DNA of 57,159 nucleotides from an uncultured Pseudomonadales bacterium (GCA_947494095.1 CANLTI010000030.1:1-57159); one strand, 5' to 3'. Positions 1-9,203 are shown, counted from the stretch's first letter. The notes: generated by a model from the sequence alone, not told the origin. Made by a program: numbers and translations.

Positions 1-1
1 G

Positions 2-49
2 CAGTCCTCGATGCCTGATGAGCAATCCATGTTCTATTCCGCCCTCTAA
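2..49 (+). CDS. C-terminal end of an unidentified gene (partial)
   Basis: One frame is open from the window edge and ends at TAA (47-49), giving a short tail ending in SMPDEQSMFYSAL. The context fits a gene that ends just before a terminator-bearing spacer and tRNA-Pro. Too little sequence is present to name a family, and chance openness over 16 codons is quite possible. Confidence 0.25.
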   Translation, partial: QSSMPDEQSMFYSAL

Positions 50-140
50 GCCACCTCATTAAAGCGGAGAAGAGCCATATCGCTCCATTTCATTATTGGC
101 GGGTATTGAGGGGCGGCTCTTTTGTGGGATTGACAGGCAC

Positions 141-172
141 AAAAAAAGGCTTACCGAAGTAAGCCTTTTTTT
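141..172. terminator. Bidirectional rho-independent terminator
   Basis: A run of A, then GGCTTAC-CGAA-GTAAGCC, then a run of T. The stem is perfect and has a U tract in either direction. It can end transcription of the tRNA-Pro gene coming from the right on the minus strand and of any gene coming from the left. Confidence 0.85.
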
Positions 173-269
173 GTTTTAAACATCAATTTTTATACGCTTA
201 GGGTTTTTCTCCGGAGTTTTTCTCCAGTTTTTTCCACTAAGTGACCGCTAACCCTTGATGCTAGGTATA

Positions 270-346
270 TGGTCGGGACAGCAGGATTCGAACCTACGAC
301 CCCCACACCCCCAGTGTGGTGCGCTACCAGACTGCGCTATGCCCCG
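270..346 (-). tRNA. tRNA-Pro(GGG)
   Basis: Read on the minus strand this is a complete cloverleaf of 77 nt with encoded CCA (plus-strand TGG at 270-272). The acceptor arm CGGGGCA pairs with TGTCCCG. The anticodon stem CCACA/TGTGG encloses the loop CTGGGGG, giving anticodon GGG, and the T loop GTTCGAATC is standard. It reads CCC/CCU proline codons. It sits alone between a terminator and a promoter of the stable-RNA type. Confidence 0.95.
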
Positions 347-424
347 ATTTTCGGGCTCTCGCCCTAAATCACCTTTAATAAGCCGTTTGACAATCTGTCT
401 ACGTAGCTGCGTGATCTGGCGCGC

Positions 425-452
425 ATATTACGCTAACTGTTTGTATTTGCAA
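425..452 (-). promoter_or_regulatory. Promoter of tRNA-Pro
   Basis: On the minus strand TTGCAA (447-452) and TAATAT (425-430) are separated by 16 bp. They are followed at once by GCGCGCC, a GC-rich discriminator as in promoters of stable RNA genes under stringent control. It lies about 80 bp upstream of the mature tRNA 5' end. Nothing else in 347-620 looks genic. Confidence 0.6.
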
Positions 453-620
453 GCATTTTTTATACTGAATGTTGTGGTTTTACAATACAGTGCAAATCAA
501 ACCCTTAAAGGTGCTGCTTTTCGCTACCAATAGATCTGTTTTGGTTACTATTTAGCCCGTCAAGCCTGCTTGTCGTGCGTAGTGAGTGTGAGTGGGGTAT
601 GTAAAATCCGAGGTAAAAGC

Positions 621-826
621 CAGGCAAAAAAATAGGCAAACCTAAAACCTAGGTTTGCCTATTTTTGATTGTTAGCCTGAAGGTTAAGCTTACGGCTGCC
701 TTATTGGGTATGCGCCTGCATTAACATTCATTCATTAATGCTAGTCCATGTAATTTTCAATACTGGGGCAGCTGCAAATTAAGTTTTTATCGTCGTATAG
801 CTTATCAATACGATTAACCGTTGGCC
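621..826. repeat. Duplicated gcvP 3' end, outer copy
   Basis: This 206-bp segment matches 2649-2854 at a constant offset of 2028 with no gaps and five mismatches that I can count. Four of the five fall in about 26 bp near the inner edge. It contains a copy of the gcvP terminator (628-666) and the last ~28 codons of gcvP on the minus strand, ending at the same stop codon. The coding remnant reads VNRIDKLYDDKNLICSC where the intact gene has [17 protein letters not shown]. With the inner copy it brackets the two-gene cassette at 1013-2385. Confidence 0.9.
741..826 (-). pseudogene. gcvP: Truncated gcvP C-terminal fragment
   Basis: Minus-strand remnant of the glycine dehydrogenase C-terminus, about 28 codons up to the tag stop, with no upstream gene body. 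It differs from the functional copy at N-to-K, V-to-L, G-to-D and R-to-K within one short stretch. It is either decaying or was brought in with the neighbouring cassette from another strain's gcvP. No product is expected. Confidence 0.75.
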
Positions 827-1012
827 GCACTTTCTGGGGTGAGGTCGGTGGCGCGCGTTTCTATTTGGGTGTTGTATGTGCTTTGCGTGAACTCTCTTGC
901 CTGAGCCAATATTAAACTGCACCCTAATCACTAAAAAGACTTGCAAGGGTTTATATTTTCTGAAACCATTGTCCTTTGTTTTAGAACTCAGGACAGGTTG
1001 AATTGGTTCTCT

Positions 1013-1681
1013 ATGAAAAGTCAAGATTTGATTATAATGCTCAAGATGATTTCCTTACGATCAGTCGAGGACGGGCTTTTAGGCCATTCGGAGCCTAAGT
1101 CATGGCCGTCTGATTGGGAGGATTGGGAAGGAAAGGGTTTAAGCTCGATAGATAGACAGCAATGGTGGCTTTTGCCCGATTGTATTAGGGAGGGCGAAGA
1201 GCATCTAGCTAAAATGTATTCTGTGCGAAATTTGGCAGATACAATCGGGATAAGTAAATCTGTGGTGAGTGTTTCTTTGAATCGCTGTATAGATATAGGA
1301 TTAGTCAGAAGGGAGAGGAATACTCTGCTTCCCCGTGTGAATACTTCGGAGCTTTATAGTCTTCTCACAGCAGGAGCTAAGTATTTTTGGCCTGCTCGGT
1401 TGGGTGAAGTTGCTCGCGGAATAGCAACAGCGTACGCCGCCCCGGTTCTTAGCGGAAAGCTTACTGGCGAAAGTGATTTGGTCCCTATATGGGCTGACGC
1501 GCGCGGCAACACCAAGGGACGCGCCGTTGAGGCCTTGCACTCGTGCGTACCCAAGGCTATAAAGGGGGATCCTCAGCTGTATGCCTACCTAGCGCTTATT
1601 GATTCTATTCGTATTGGGGGTCCTAGGGAGTCGAATTTGGCTGTCGGCTTGCTGGCTGAGCACCTTGGAGTAAAGTTATGA
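1013..1681 (+). CDS. Winged-helix protein paired with an AbiEii-like nucleotidyltransferase
   Basis: A protein of 222 aa if ATG 1013 is the start. The frame stays open to TTG 941, but no ribosome site favours that start. A helix-turn-helix lies near the middle (NLADTIGISKSVVSVSLNR). The C-terminal half carries motifs I recognise from a widespread uncharacterised family: GEVARGIATAYAAP, then a PIWADARG segment, then DPQLYAYLALIDSIR. Members of that family stand next to nucleotidyltransferases of the AbiEii group. The stop overlaps the next start (ATGA), so the two are translationally coupled. By analogy with type IV abortive-infection pairs this would be the antitoxin or regulator, which is inference. 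Confidence 0.7.
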   Translation: MKSQDLIIMLKMISLRSVEDGLLGHSEPKSWPSDWEDWEGKGLSSIDRQQWWLLPDCIREGEEHLAKMYSVRNLADTIGISKSVVSVSLNRCIDIGLVRRERNTLLPRVNTSELYSLLTAGAKYFWPARLGEVARGIATAYAAPVLSGKLTGESDLVPIWADARGNTKGRAVEALHSCVPKAIKGDPQLYAYLALIDSIRIGGPRESNLAVGLLAEHLGVKL

Positions 1682-2385
1682 GCGCTCTACCCGTGATAAA
1701 AGACATGCTCAAACAAGTAGCTATCGCTCTGCAGGAGGATTTGCGAGAAGAGATGACATTTGTTGGTGGCTGCGTAGTTGGTTTATTGATCACAGATGAA
1801 TTAGTTAAAGAGGGCGTGAGAGCCACTGAAGACGTAGATTTAATCATTAACGCAATCACATGGATAGAAACAGAAAAGCTAAAGGAAGTACTGAGAGCTC
1901 GTGGCTTTAAAGATCCCAGGCCAGACGATGATATGCCAATTTGCTCAATGAGGCTCGGCATTCTGCGTGTTGACTTTATGCCAATCGGTGGAGATGCGCT
2001 TGGCTTCGGAAGCCAATGGTATGAGCCGGCAATGAAAACAGCTAGTAGATACGAATTAGAGCCTGCTCTAAGTATTAACCTTGTGGATCCAGTTTATTTT
2101 TTGGCGACAAAACTGGAGGCATACCTTGGTCGTGGTCAAGGTGATGCCAGTGGGAGTAGGGATATAGAGGATGTTGTTAATCTTGTGGATGGGCGAGAGG
2201 AGCTAGTTCAAGAGGTAAAGTCTTCTGGGTATGGATTGAGGCAATACATCTCGAAGCAGGTTGATGCGCTACTGCAAGATGATCGTTTCAAATTTGTCAT
2301 TGAAAGCCAGGGGTACTCAAGCGGGGGCGAGGGGAGGGCAGATATTATTCACGATAGATTTGAGGAGATAGTGAGATCTTCATAG
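1678..2385 (+). CDS. AbiEii/AbiGii-like nucleotidyltransferase (putative toxin)
   Basis: 235 aa. The N-terminal part has the minimal nucleotidyltransferase signature: a glycine-rich FVGGCVVG around residues 28-35, then RATEDVDLI with the two acidic metal ligands around residue 60. The C-terminal part has KLEAYLGRGQGD and SRDIEDVVNLVDGR, typical of the AbiEii/AbiGii superfamily. It overlaps the upstream winged-helix gene by 4 nt. Known toxins of the superfamily transfer nucleotides to tRNA or protein targets; the target here is unknown. The pair stands between duplicated gcvP ends, with no integrase nearby. A non-toxic housekeeping nucleotidyltransferase cannot be excluded. Confidence 0.75.
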   Translation: MSALPVIKDMLKQVAIALQEDLREEMTFVGGCVVGLLITDELVKEGVRATEDVDLIINAITWIETEKLKEVLRARGFKDPRPDDDMPICSMRLGILRVDFMPIGGDALGFGSQWYEPAMKTASRYELEPALSINLVDPVYFLATKLEAYLGRGQGDASGSRDIEDVVNLVDGREELVQEVKSSGYGLRQYISKQVDALLQDDRFKFVIESQGYSSGGEGRADIIHDRFEEIVRSS

Positions 2386-2648
2386 AAAGCTACACGTCTT
2401 AAATGTGTGTATTTCAGAGCAATAGAATAGTGTTTTTGATATCGATCGCTGATTAATGTTATGAATATCTATTAGGGTATTCAGTGTAAAGTTGAGGCGG
2501 TTTTTCTAGCTTGATGGGTCTTCAAGATATATATATTCGGTGCGTTCAAAGTGAAGGGAATAAATCTTGCGCCCTATCTTTGCTGAGCATGTTACTCAAA
2601 AGCCTGATTTAAGTGTGATCATTCTGTGTGTTATACCGCTCGGCTGCA

Positions 2649-2854
2649 CAGGCAAAAAAATAGGCAAACCTAAAACCTAGGTTTGCCTATTTTTGATTGT
2701 TAGCCTGAAGGTTAAGCGTACGGCTGCCTTATTGGGTATGCGCCTGCATTAACATTCATTCATTAATGCTAGTCCATGTAATTTTCAATACTGGGGCAGC
2801 TGCAAATTAAGTTTCTATCGCCGTATACGTTATCAATACGATTAACCGTTGGCC
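2649..2854. repeat. Duplicated gcvP 3' end, inner copy
   Basis: The copy attached to the intact gcvP gene. It matches 621-826 without gaps. The shared block starts in the intergenic region just beyond the terminator and stops inside the last ~30 codons of gcvP, and sequence on either side is unrelated. This is the layout left when DNA inserts at a gene 3' end and the end is duplicated. Confidence 0.9.
2656..2694. terminator. Terminator of gcvP
   Basis: Perfect 16-bp stem AAAAATAGGCAAACCT / AGGTTTGCCTATTTTT around a 7-nt loop, with A and T tracts that allow use in both directions. The outer copy of the repeat has the same hairpin at 628-666. Confidence 0.9.
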
Positions 2855-5651
2855 ATACCTTGTGGTTGTGCAAGTAAGGGAGTGGGCGGGCGGCTTGGTC
2901 GCGGGTGTAAGGGCGAGCCCATTGGCTGTCCATTACGTCATCTAAGGTATGGGGCGCTTTAACTAAGGGGTTGTTGTCTTTGGGCCACTCACCACTTTCT
3001 ACTTTGGCGATTTCTTGGCGAATCGCAATCATGGCATCGCAAAAGCGATCGAGCTCGCCTTGTGATTCGCTTTCGGTTGGCTCAATCATCAGTGTGCCAG
3101 CAACTGGGAAGCTCATGGTGGGGGCGTGGAAGCCAAAGTCCATTAAGCGCTTGGCGATGTCTTCTTCGCTAATACCACTGGCCGCCTTTAAGGGGCGTAA
3201 ATCGAGTAGGCATTCGTGAGCTACAAAACCATTGCGGCCGGCATACAAAATAGGAAAGTGTGCTTTTAAGCGCTCGGCCATGTAGTTGGCATTTAAAATG
3301 GCGTACTCGGTGGCTTGCTTAACGCCGGTATTACCCATCATGCGAATGTACATCCAGCTAATGGGTAAAATACTTGCGCTGCCCCAAGGTGCTGCAGAGA
3401 TAGTGCCGTTAGCGGTGTCGGTATTGGGTACGGGCTGTATTGGGTGGCCTGCCACAAAAGGCGCTAAGTGCGCTTTAATGCCAATAGGGCCCATGCCCGG
3501 GCCGCCGCCGCCATGCGGAATGCAAAATGTTTTGTGTAAGTTAAGGTGCGAAACATCGCCGCCAAACTCGCCCGGTGCTGCAAGGCCCACTAAGGCGTTC
3601 ATGTTGGCGCCATCAACGTACACTTGTGCGCCTACGCTATGAATGAGTTCGCTGATGTCGCGAATATTTTCTTCGAATACCCCGTGTGTTGAAGGGTAGG
3701 TGACCATGAGCGCGGCAATTTGATTGCCAAATTGCTCCACTTTAGCGCTAAGGTCTTGCATATCGACATTGCCTTCGTCATCACACTTAACAACAACAAC
3801 CTTCATGCTAACCATTTGCGCCGAGGCTGGGTTAGTGCCGTGTGCTGAGGCAGGGATCAGGCAAATGGTGCGCTGGTCTTCGCCTTTTGATTCAAAATAT
3901 TTTTTGATGGCAATAAGGCCTGCATACTCGCCTTGTGAGCCTGCGTTGGGCTGTAAGCTAATGGCATCGTAGCCGGTACAGGCTTTGAGCATTTCTTGTA
4001 ATTGCTCAAATAACTGGCTGTAGCCTTGGGCTTGGTCGATGGGCGCAAAGGGGTGCATGCGGCCAAACTCGGGCCAAGTGACAGGGATCATCTCGGCGGT
4101 CGCGTTAAGCTTCATGGTGCATGAGCCGAGCGGGATCATGGCGTGGTTAAGGGCAATATCTTTAGACTCTAAGCGCTTTAAATACCGTAGCATTTCGGTT
4201 TCGCTATGAAAGCTATTAAACACGGGGTGGCTCAATATGGCACCACTACGTGCAAGGGCTGCAGGAATACTGTGGCTGTTGGCTACGGTAGTGCTGAGCT
4301 CGCGCGTGCTTGCTGATGCTTGCGTGAATACGGCTAAAATAGCATCCACATCTTCGGCGGTGGTGGTTTCATCAAGGCTGATGCTGAGGCTGCTGGCATC
4401 CACAAGGCGGAAGTTCATGCCGTGCTTTACGGCGCTGGTGCACAAGGCTTGGGCATTGCTGGCTTCTACATGCAAGGTATCAAAGTATTCGGCATGCTTT
4501 AAGCTAAAGCCTGCGCTTTGAAGGCTGCTGGCGAGGGTTTTGGTGAGCAAGTTAACGCGTGTGGCAATGCGCTTGAGGCCTTGTGGGCCATGGTACATGG
4601 CATAAAAGGTGCTGAGCAGTGCGAGCAATACTTGTGAGGTACAAATGTTTGAGTTGGCCTTTTCGCGGCGAATATGTTGCTCGCGTGTTTGCATGGCCAT
4701 GCGTAAGGCTTGCTTGCCGTGAGTGTCAATAGAGACACCAATAATACGGCCAGGCGATGAGCGCTTGTAGGCATCGCGGAAGGCAAAAAAGCCTGCATGT
4801 GGGCCGCCAAAGCCCATTGGGATGCCAAAGCGCTGGTTGCAACCAATAACAATATCGGCGCCGAGCTTGCCTGGTGCCTCGAGTAATACCAAGCTTAAAA
4901 TATCGGCCGCTACGGTGATAAGGGCATTTTTGCTTTGCGCCGCTTTTATAAAGGCTGCAATATCGCGCACTTGGCCGGTGGTACCGGTGTATTGTACTAA
5001 TGCACCAAATACATCATGGGCGTCGAGGTTGGTGGGGTCATCACAAATAATGTCAAAACCAAAGTGCTCGGCACGGGTTTTAATAACGGCGATGGTTTGC
5101 GGGTGTACATCATTGGCCACAAAGTAGGCGTTGCTCTTAGACTTTTTGTTAACGCGCTTGCTCATGGCCATGGCTTCGGCCGCTGCAGTGGCTTCATCGA
5201 GCATACTGGCATTGGCTAAGTCCATGCCGGTAAGGTCTAAAATCATTTGCTGGAAGTTTAATAAACCTTCTAGGCGGCCTTGGGCGATTTCGGGTTGGTA
5301 AGGTGTATAAGCGGTATACCAGCCGGGGTTTTCGAGCACATTACGCAAAATCACAGTCGGCGTGTAGGTATCGTGATAGCCCGTACCAATGTAGCTTTTA
5401 AGCACTTGGTTTTTATCGGCAATAGCTTTTAGCTCGGCTAAAGCTGCTTGCTCGGTGGCCGGTGCTTTTAAGGTGCGGGTTGCTTCATGGCGAATTTGCG
5501 CAGGTACCGTTGCTGCAATCAGCTCCTCAAGCGTATTTTTGCCTAAGGTTTTTAGCATGGCTTGAGTTTGGGTGGAATCTGGGCCAATGTGACGGCCAAT
5601 AAATTCTGTTGGGTTTTCCATTTCCGCCAAAGGCGACAACGTATTAGACAT
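2769..5651 (-). CDS. gcvP: Glycine dehydrogenase (decarboxylating), P protein of the glycine cleavage system
   Basis: 960 aa, the normal length of the single-chain P protein. It catalyses PLP-dependent decarboxylation of glycine and transfers the aminomethyl group to lipoyl-GcvH. The N-terminus has the family pattern FIGRHIGP. The PLP lysine lies in [20 protein letters not shown] in the C-terminal half. The C-terminus [11 protein letters not shown] is typical. Start ATG 5651 gives the usual N-terminus. gcvT and gcvH are not adjacent, so the operon is split in this genome. I searched the 5652-5906 leader for a glycine riboswitch and did not find its conserved core. Confidence 0.97.
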   Translation of the reverse strand: MSNTLSPLAEMENPTEFIGRHIGPDSTQTQAMLKTLGKNTLEELIAATVPAQIRHEATRTLKAPATEQAALAELKAIADKNQVLKSYIGTGYHDTYTPTVILRNVLENPGWYTAYTPYQPEIAQGRLEGLLNFQQMILDLTGMDLANASMLDEATAAAEAMAMSKRVNKKSKSNAYFVANDVHPQTIAVIKTRAEHFGFDIICDDPTNLDAHDVFGALVQYTGTTGQVRDIAAFIKAAQSKNALITVAADILSLVLLEAPGKLGADIVIGCNQRFGIPMGFGGPHAGFFAFRDAYKRSSPGRIIGVSIDTHGKQALRMAMQTREQHIRREKANSNICTSQVLLALLSTFYAMYHGPQGLKRIATRVNLLTKTLASSLQSAGFSLKHAEYFDTLHVEASNAQALCTSAVKHGMNFRLVDASSLSISLDETTTAEDVDAILAVFTQASASTRELSTTVANSHSIPAALARSGAILSHPVFNSFHSETEMLRYLKRLESKDIALNHAMIPLGSCTMKLNATAEMIPVTWPEFGRMHPFAPIDQAQGYSQLFEQLQEMLKACTGYDAISLQPNAGSQGEYAGLIAIKKYFESKGEDQRTICLIPASAHGTNPASAQMVSMKVVVVKCDDEGNVDMQDLSAKVEQFGNQIAALMVTYPSTHGVFEENIRDISELIHSVGAQVYVDGANMNALVGLAAPGEFGGDVSHLNLHKTFCIPHGGGGPGMGPIGIKAHLAPFVAGHPIQPVPNTDTANGTISAAPWGSASILPISWMYIRMMGNTGVKQATEYAILNANYMAERLKAHFPILYAGRNGFVAHECLLDLRPLKAASGISEEDIAKRLMDFGFHAPTMSFPVAGTLMIEPTESESQGELDRFCDAMIAIRQEIAKVESGEWPKDNNPLVKAPHTLDDVMDSQWARPYTRDQAARPLPYLHNHKVWPTVNRIDNVYGDRNLICSCPSIENYMD

Positions 5652-5906
5652 AATATAACAGCCTGTATAAAGGTGAGTGCTCCCAGGGTTGACCCAGAGA
5701 GAAAAGTTAAGGGCTAGGGTGTAAAAGTGGCGACGCGTTATGGGGTGAGTTATCTTTCATAAAGCTTAAGTTTTAAGCGCCAAGGTTTACGGGTAAGGCA
5801 GTGGTGTAATCATAACAATGTGAAGTGGCGCAAGCAATTACAAAGCTGTGGTTTAAATTAGCCTAAAGCTTAAACAATAAGACACTCAGGAGTTAACTGT
5901 TAACAT

Positions 5907-7064
5907 ATGAATACTTTGACTTTAATCGCCACGCTATGGTTCGTATTTAGTGCGTGGCGTGGTTATAAGCAGGGCTTACCTAAAGTACTCGCTGGTGTGC
6001 TGGGGTTCTTTTTAGGGTATGTGGCTTGCTTTGTATTTGGCTGGCCAGTGGCGCAAAAACTGGCAGGAGTGGTGCCGCCGGCCTGGCAGTGGCCAGTGGC
6101 AACGGCGAGCTTGTTTTTGGGTGTAGGGCTGGGTGTGCAGCTGTTGGCGCGACCATTGGTTAAGCGCTACCACGGCAATCGCACCTTAGCGCTGGTGGGT
6201 GCAGGGGCAAATACACTGATGGCGTTGGCGATGTTGTTGGTTGCGCTGTGGGCTGTAGGTTTGCTGGCGAGTATGCCGCAACAATCAAAAATAAATAGCT
6301 TACTAAATAACGCCGGTGTGAGTGCGCAGCATATATTGGTACGCATGAGCTCACGTTTTATGGCGCAAGCGGTGGGTTTGGGTTTGAGCGTTATAGGCGC
6401 AGCGCCAGACCAAGTGATGGCCGCGCAAGCGTTGGTGGCGGCACCTGCTCAGGGTATGGCGCAGTTGCAACGTGTCACAGGCTCGGCGCAAACCAAGGCC
6501 TTATTGCAAGGCGAGGGGCTTAAACAGGCGGTGCAAAGTGGCGATGTAAAGGCACTCATGAGCGACCCGGCTTTTGTTGCCTTTACCCGCCAGCCAGGCA
6601 TAGATAGCATGATGACGCTGGTGCCGCGCAATGATGAGCAAACACAAGAGCAAGCAATGGCCAGCACCATGATGACCGTTTGGCAAAAAGTCGATACCAT
6701 TAAGCAAACCGCAGAAGTACAAGAGGCTATGGCCGATCCGGATATTCAAGCTATTATGCAGCGCGGCGATAATGCCGCGTTAATGGCGCACCCTAAAATG
6801 CAGCCTATTTTGGGCGCGGTGATGAGCGCTTTGGCGACGCCCAGCGCACCTTTAGCGGCTCATAAGGCCGAGCCTCTCAATAGTACGGCACCGCAAACAG
6901 TCGTCAGCCCCGCAATCGATGCACAGGAGCCGTTGCTGCCATCACCGGATGTTGCCTTTGATGTTATGTACAAATGGATTGATGATAAAGGTGCGGCGCA
7001 CTTTTCGACGTGGGATAAAATACCGGCGGCGCATCGCGAAGGCGCAGAGCTGATTAATTTATAA
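5907..7064 (+). CDS. CvpA-family membrane protein with a C-terminal DUF4124-like segment
   Basis: 385 aa. The first ~130 residues hold four hydrophobic segments of the CvpA/colicin V production type (AWRGYKQGLPKVLAGVLGFF). A hydrophilic helical middle part rich in Q, A and M follows. The end (VMYKWIDDKGAAHFSTWDKIP) resembles the DUF4124 motif found in many gammaproteobacterial envelope proteins. AGGAG precedes the ATG. CvpA is normally near 160-190 aa and lies before purF; here it is long and solitary. The role is unknown. A family B inverted-repeat element starts a few bases after the stop. Confidence 0.7.
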   Translation: MNTLTLIATLWFVFSAWRGYKQGLPKVLAGVLGFFLGYVACFVFGWPVAQKLAGVVPPAWQWPVATASLFLGVGLGVQLLARPLVKRYHGNRTLALVGAGANTLMALAMLLVALWAVGLLASMPQQSKINSLLNNAGVSAQHILVRMSSRFMAQAVGLGLSVIGAAPDQVMAAQALVAAPAQGMAQLQRVTGSAQTKALLQGEGLKQAVQSGDVKALMSDPAFVAFTRQPGIDSMMTLVPRNDEQTQEQAMASTMMTVWQKVDTIKQTAEVQEAMADPDIQAIMQRGDNAALMAHPKMQPILGAVMSALATPSAPLAAHKAEPLNSTAPQTVVSPAIDAQEPLLPSPDVAFDVMYKWIDDKGAAHFSTWDKIPAAHREGAELINL

Positions 7065-7066
7065 GC

Positions 7067-7284
7067 TTAGAGGCGAGGAAAAATACATGATCCAAGACGA
7101 CGTGTTTTCTACTTTCTCTGCTCGACATTATGTTCGACATTATGCTTGTGCAATGTCTAATAAGGGGCTCCTGCCCCGATGCGTTGCTCAAAGTTACATG
7201 CCCAGCATGCGCCCCTTCGAGCGCCTTGCCGAGAAAACAAAACCCTACGTCTCATGGGACACACTATTATTGCCTCGCCCTTTA
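7067..7284. repeat. Family B inverted-repeat element, copy B1 (long form)
   Basis: About 218 bp with ends TTAGAGGCGAGG and CCTCGCCCTTTAG that pair imperfectly. It contains the hairpin at 7136-7157 (GACATT/AATGTC stem, loop degraded to TGCTTGTG) and GGGGC-TCCT-GCCCC. It lies directly behind the CvpA-like stop codon and before the NUDIX gene. The open frames across it match the other copies only as DNA, so they are not genes. Confidence 0.8.
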
Positions 7285-7324
7285 GCTCGTGACAACGCGT
7301 TTAATAATTTTATAGGAGTGGTTT

Positions 7325-7933
7325 GTGACTAATAACGATGAGCGCTTAAACAATACATGTGCAAAGGCTGACCTTATGAATGAGCCCAAGGCTATTGGCC
7401 CCTGGCAGCGACTAGACAGTAAGCTTGTGTATGAAAACCCTTGGATTAGTGTGCATCATCAAAATGTGATAACACCCGGTAAAACGGCAGGCATTTATGG
7501 TGTGGTGCATTTTAAGGGGACAGCGGTAGGGGTTGTACCTATTGATAATGAAGGCAATACATGGCTGGTGAAGCAAACGCGGTATACCTTAGGTATAGAA
7601 ACTTACGAAATCCCCGAAGGTGGCGCCGCGATAGGTGAGGCACCGGCTGACTGTGCTCGCCGTGAGTTGCTCGAAGAGGTGGGTGTGCATGCCAGTGATA
7701 TAGCGCCCTTAATGACATTGCATTTATCAAACAGTGTGACCGATGAGTGTGCCGAGGTTTTTGTAGCCACGGGTATTACTTTGGGGGTGGCCGGCCCCGA
7801 AGATAGCGAAGATATTACCGTCCTTAAATTACCGTTAAAGCAAGCAATCGCTATGACATTAGACGGTCAAATTACTGATGCCATTAGCGTTGCGGCGCTA
7901 CAGCGCTTGGCCTTAAAAGAGGCTGGTTTTTAA
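7325..7933 (+). CDS. NUDIX hydrolase, ADP-ribose pyrophosphatase-like
   Basis: 202 aa from GTG 7325, supported by AGGAG seven bases upstream; the ATG at 7376 is the alternative. The Nudix box occupies about residues 100-121 (GGAAIGEAPADCARRELLEEVG), with the full REx2EExG core. The sequence around it (KQTRYTLGIETYEIPEGG) fits the NudF/ADP-sugar group, which splits nucleoside diphosphate sugars. The substrate is inferred only at subgroup level. Confidence 0.85.
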   Translation: MTNNDERLNNTCAKADLMNEPKAIGPWQRLDSKLVYENPWISVHHQNVITPGKTAGIYGVVHFKGTAVGVVPIDNEGNTWLVKQTRYTLGIETYEIPEGGAAIGEAPADCARRELLEEVGVHASDIAPLMTLHLSNSVTDECAEVFVATGITLGVAGPEDSEDITVLKLPLKQAIAMTLDGQITDAISVAALQRLALKEAGF

Positions 7934-7952
7934 GTACTGTAAACACGGCAAG

Positions 7953-8756
7953 CTATAGATCATTAAGTGCCAAAGCACTTTGATAATCGGCCAGTGCTTG
8001 GCGGCTTGCGTGTGCTGCGGTGGATGGTGTGGCTTGCCGTGTGTGTTTGAGTTGGCAGGCTTGGTGGTATTGAATGAGTTTGTGTAAATAGCGTTTTTTG
8101 GCGGGTGTCATGGGGTGCCAAATGCGTGAGCCTGCTGGGTTTTGTGTGGGCTTGTTGCCTTTGGTGTTTAGATTGTTGAGACGGTAAAACATGTGCTCAT
8201 AATCGTGGCCCTTTTCGCGAATAAAAACTTCTTCTACAGCCTCTAAGGGGGTTGTGTTGAGGTACTCCCTTAGCGCATAAGTATGGTTGGTAGGGCTTAG
8301 AAGCAGATCTATTTTTATTGCGGGTGCCGTGACGGTATGTGTGGTGTGTGCTGGTGTGGTTAGGTTATGGGCCAATAATGTTTTAATAATTTCAACGGCA
8401 TTTTTGCCGCCAATACCGGCCAAAATTATACAGTGACCCCCAGTGGGTAAGCGTATGTTACTGGCATCGAGACAGCTAATGCTCAATCTATTTTTTGAAT
8501 GGATGGCGCACTTTTTTTGTAGTACTTCAATAATAGAGGGTACTTGGTCAACTAAGTGAATATGGCTTTGGGCCTGTTGTGTGGCTTGATGCAAGTGCAA
8601 ACCCAAGCGCCCGTGATCACAACACAAATCCCAAATATGATCGTAGCGGTGCAAATTAGCCCACTCATATAAATGCTGTAAGCGCCCATCAAGTTGGCGC
8701 AACAGCGCAGGCTGACCATCGGTTTGGTTTTGAGCTACACAAAAGGGTTGCGTCAT
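7953..8756 (-). CDS. TrmK-family tRNA (adenine-N1) methyltransferase-like protein
   Basis: 267 aa. The SAM-binding motif I is DLCCDHGRLGLHL (about residues 42-54), typical of the TrmK family that methylates A22 of tRNA. LAGIGGKNAVEII corresponds to the conserved segment near the active site, followed by LLLSPTNHTYALREYL. The C-terminal HDYEHMFYRL also fits. It lies convergent with the NUDIX gene. Function is by family; many gammaproteobacterial members have not been tested. Confidence 0.75.
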   Translation of the reverse strand: MTQPFCVAQNQTDGQPALLRQLDGRLQHLYEWANLHRYDHIWDLCCDHGRLGLHLHQATQQAQSHIHLVDQVPSIIEVLQKKCAIHSKNRLSISCLDASNIRLPTGGHCIILAGIGGKNAVEIIKTLLAHNLTTPAHTTHTVTAPAIKIDLLLSPTNHTYALREYLNTTPLEAVEEVFIREKGHDYEHMFYRLNNLNTKGNKPTQNPAGSRIWHPMTPAKKRYLHKLIQYHQACQLKHTRQATPSTAAHASRQALADYQSALALNDL

Positions 8757-8889
8757 GTGGGTTACTTACATCAAAGGTGGTTAAGGCGTGATTGCCGATA
8801 GACAGCCTGTGAGATGACTGTTGATTCACTGTTCTGGCCTAATAATGGCTGGCGAAGGTGATAAGGGTGCTAAGGTTAAAAGTCAGTGG

Positions 8890-8941
8890 TTAAGGCTGTA
8901 GGTATTTAAGGTTGTGGGTGTTTAAGGTTATAGGTGTTTGA
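8890..8941 (+). repeat. Short degenerate tandem repeat
   Basis: Units of about 16 bp of the form AGGTTRTRGGTGTTTA occur back to back between the TrmK-like gene and element B2. No gene is visible in this spacer. Confidence 0.5.
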
Positions 8942-8974
8942 GATGTTATCAGTGAGCGCGCCGAAAGGGCGCGC

Positions 8975-9138
8975 TAAGGGGCGAGGAAAAAATACATTAT
9001 CCAATAATACTTGTTTTCTGCTTCCTCTCCTGCGTTGCTCAAAGCGTTACATGCCCCGGCATGCGCCCCTTCGAGCGCCTTGCCGAGAAAACAGAACTCT
9101 ACGTCTAATTGGACAAACTATTATTGCCTCGCCCCTAA
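8975..9138. repeat. Family B inverted-repeat element, copy B2 (short form)
   Basis: About 164 bp, TAAGGGGCGAGG at the left and CCTCGCCCCTAA at the right. It is colinear with copy B5 but lacks exactly the two-hairpin block that B5 has at about 40985-41030. It keeps the central CATGCC-CC-GGCATG palindrome. It lies just beyond the end of yciK. Confidence 0.9.
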
Positions 9139-9161
9139 TTTGTGCTCAACAATTGTTTAGG

Positions 9162-9203
9162 GCTGATGCTGATGCTGATGCTAGGGCTAGGGCTAGGGCT
9201 TAG
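9162..9203. repeat. Hexanucleotide repeats at the yciK stop
   Basis: GCTGAT units are followed by GCTAGG units. The right end runs into the yciK stop codon (plus-strand TTA at 9200-9202). Slippage here could change the yciK C-terminus, but the gene reads intact. Confidence 0.7.

Noticed and set aside
255..533. Open frame of 92 codons over tRNA-Pro
   Set aside because: It runs through the antisense of a certain tRNA gene and its promoter.
779..1024. Minus-strand frame of 81 codons
   Set aside because: It overlaps the gcvP remnant in a different frame from the gcvP coding frame and has no start site of its own.
5652..5906. Glycine riboswitch before gcvP
   Set aside because: I looked on the minus strand for the conserved tandem glycine aptamer core and did not find it. 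Only scattered G-rich stretches are present.
7087..7332. Open frame of 81 codons
   Set aside because: It lies across element B1; other copies do not conserve the frame, only the DNA and the hairpins.
8934..9203. Open frame of 89 codons
   Set aside because: It is made of element B2 and the hexamer repeat; no protein family features.
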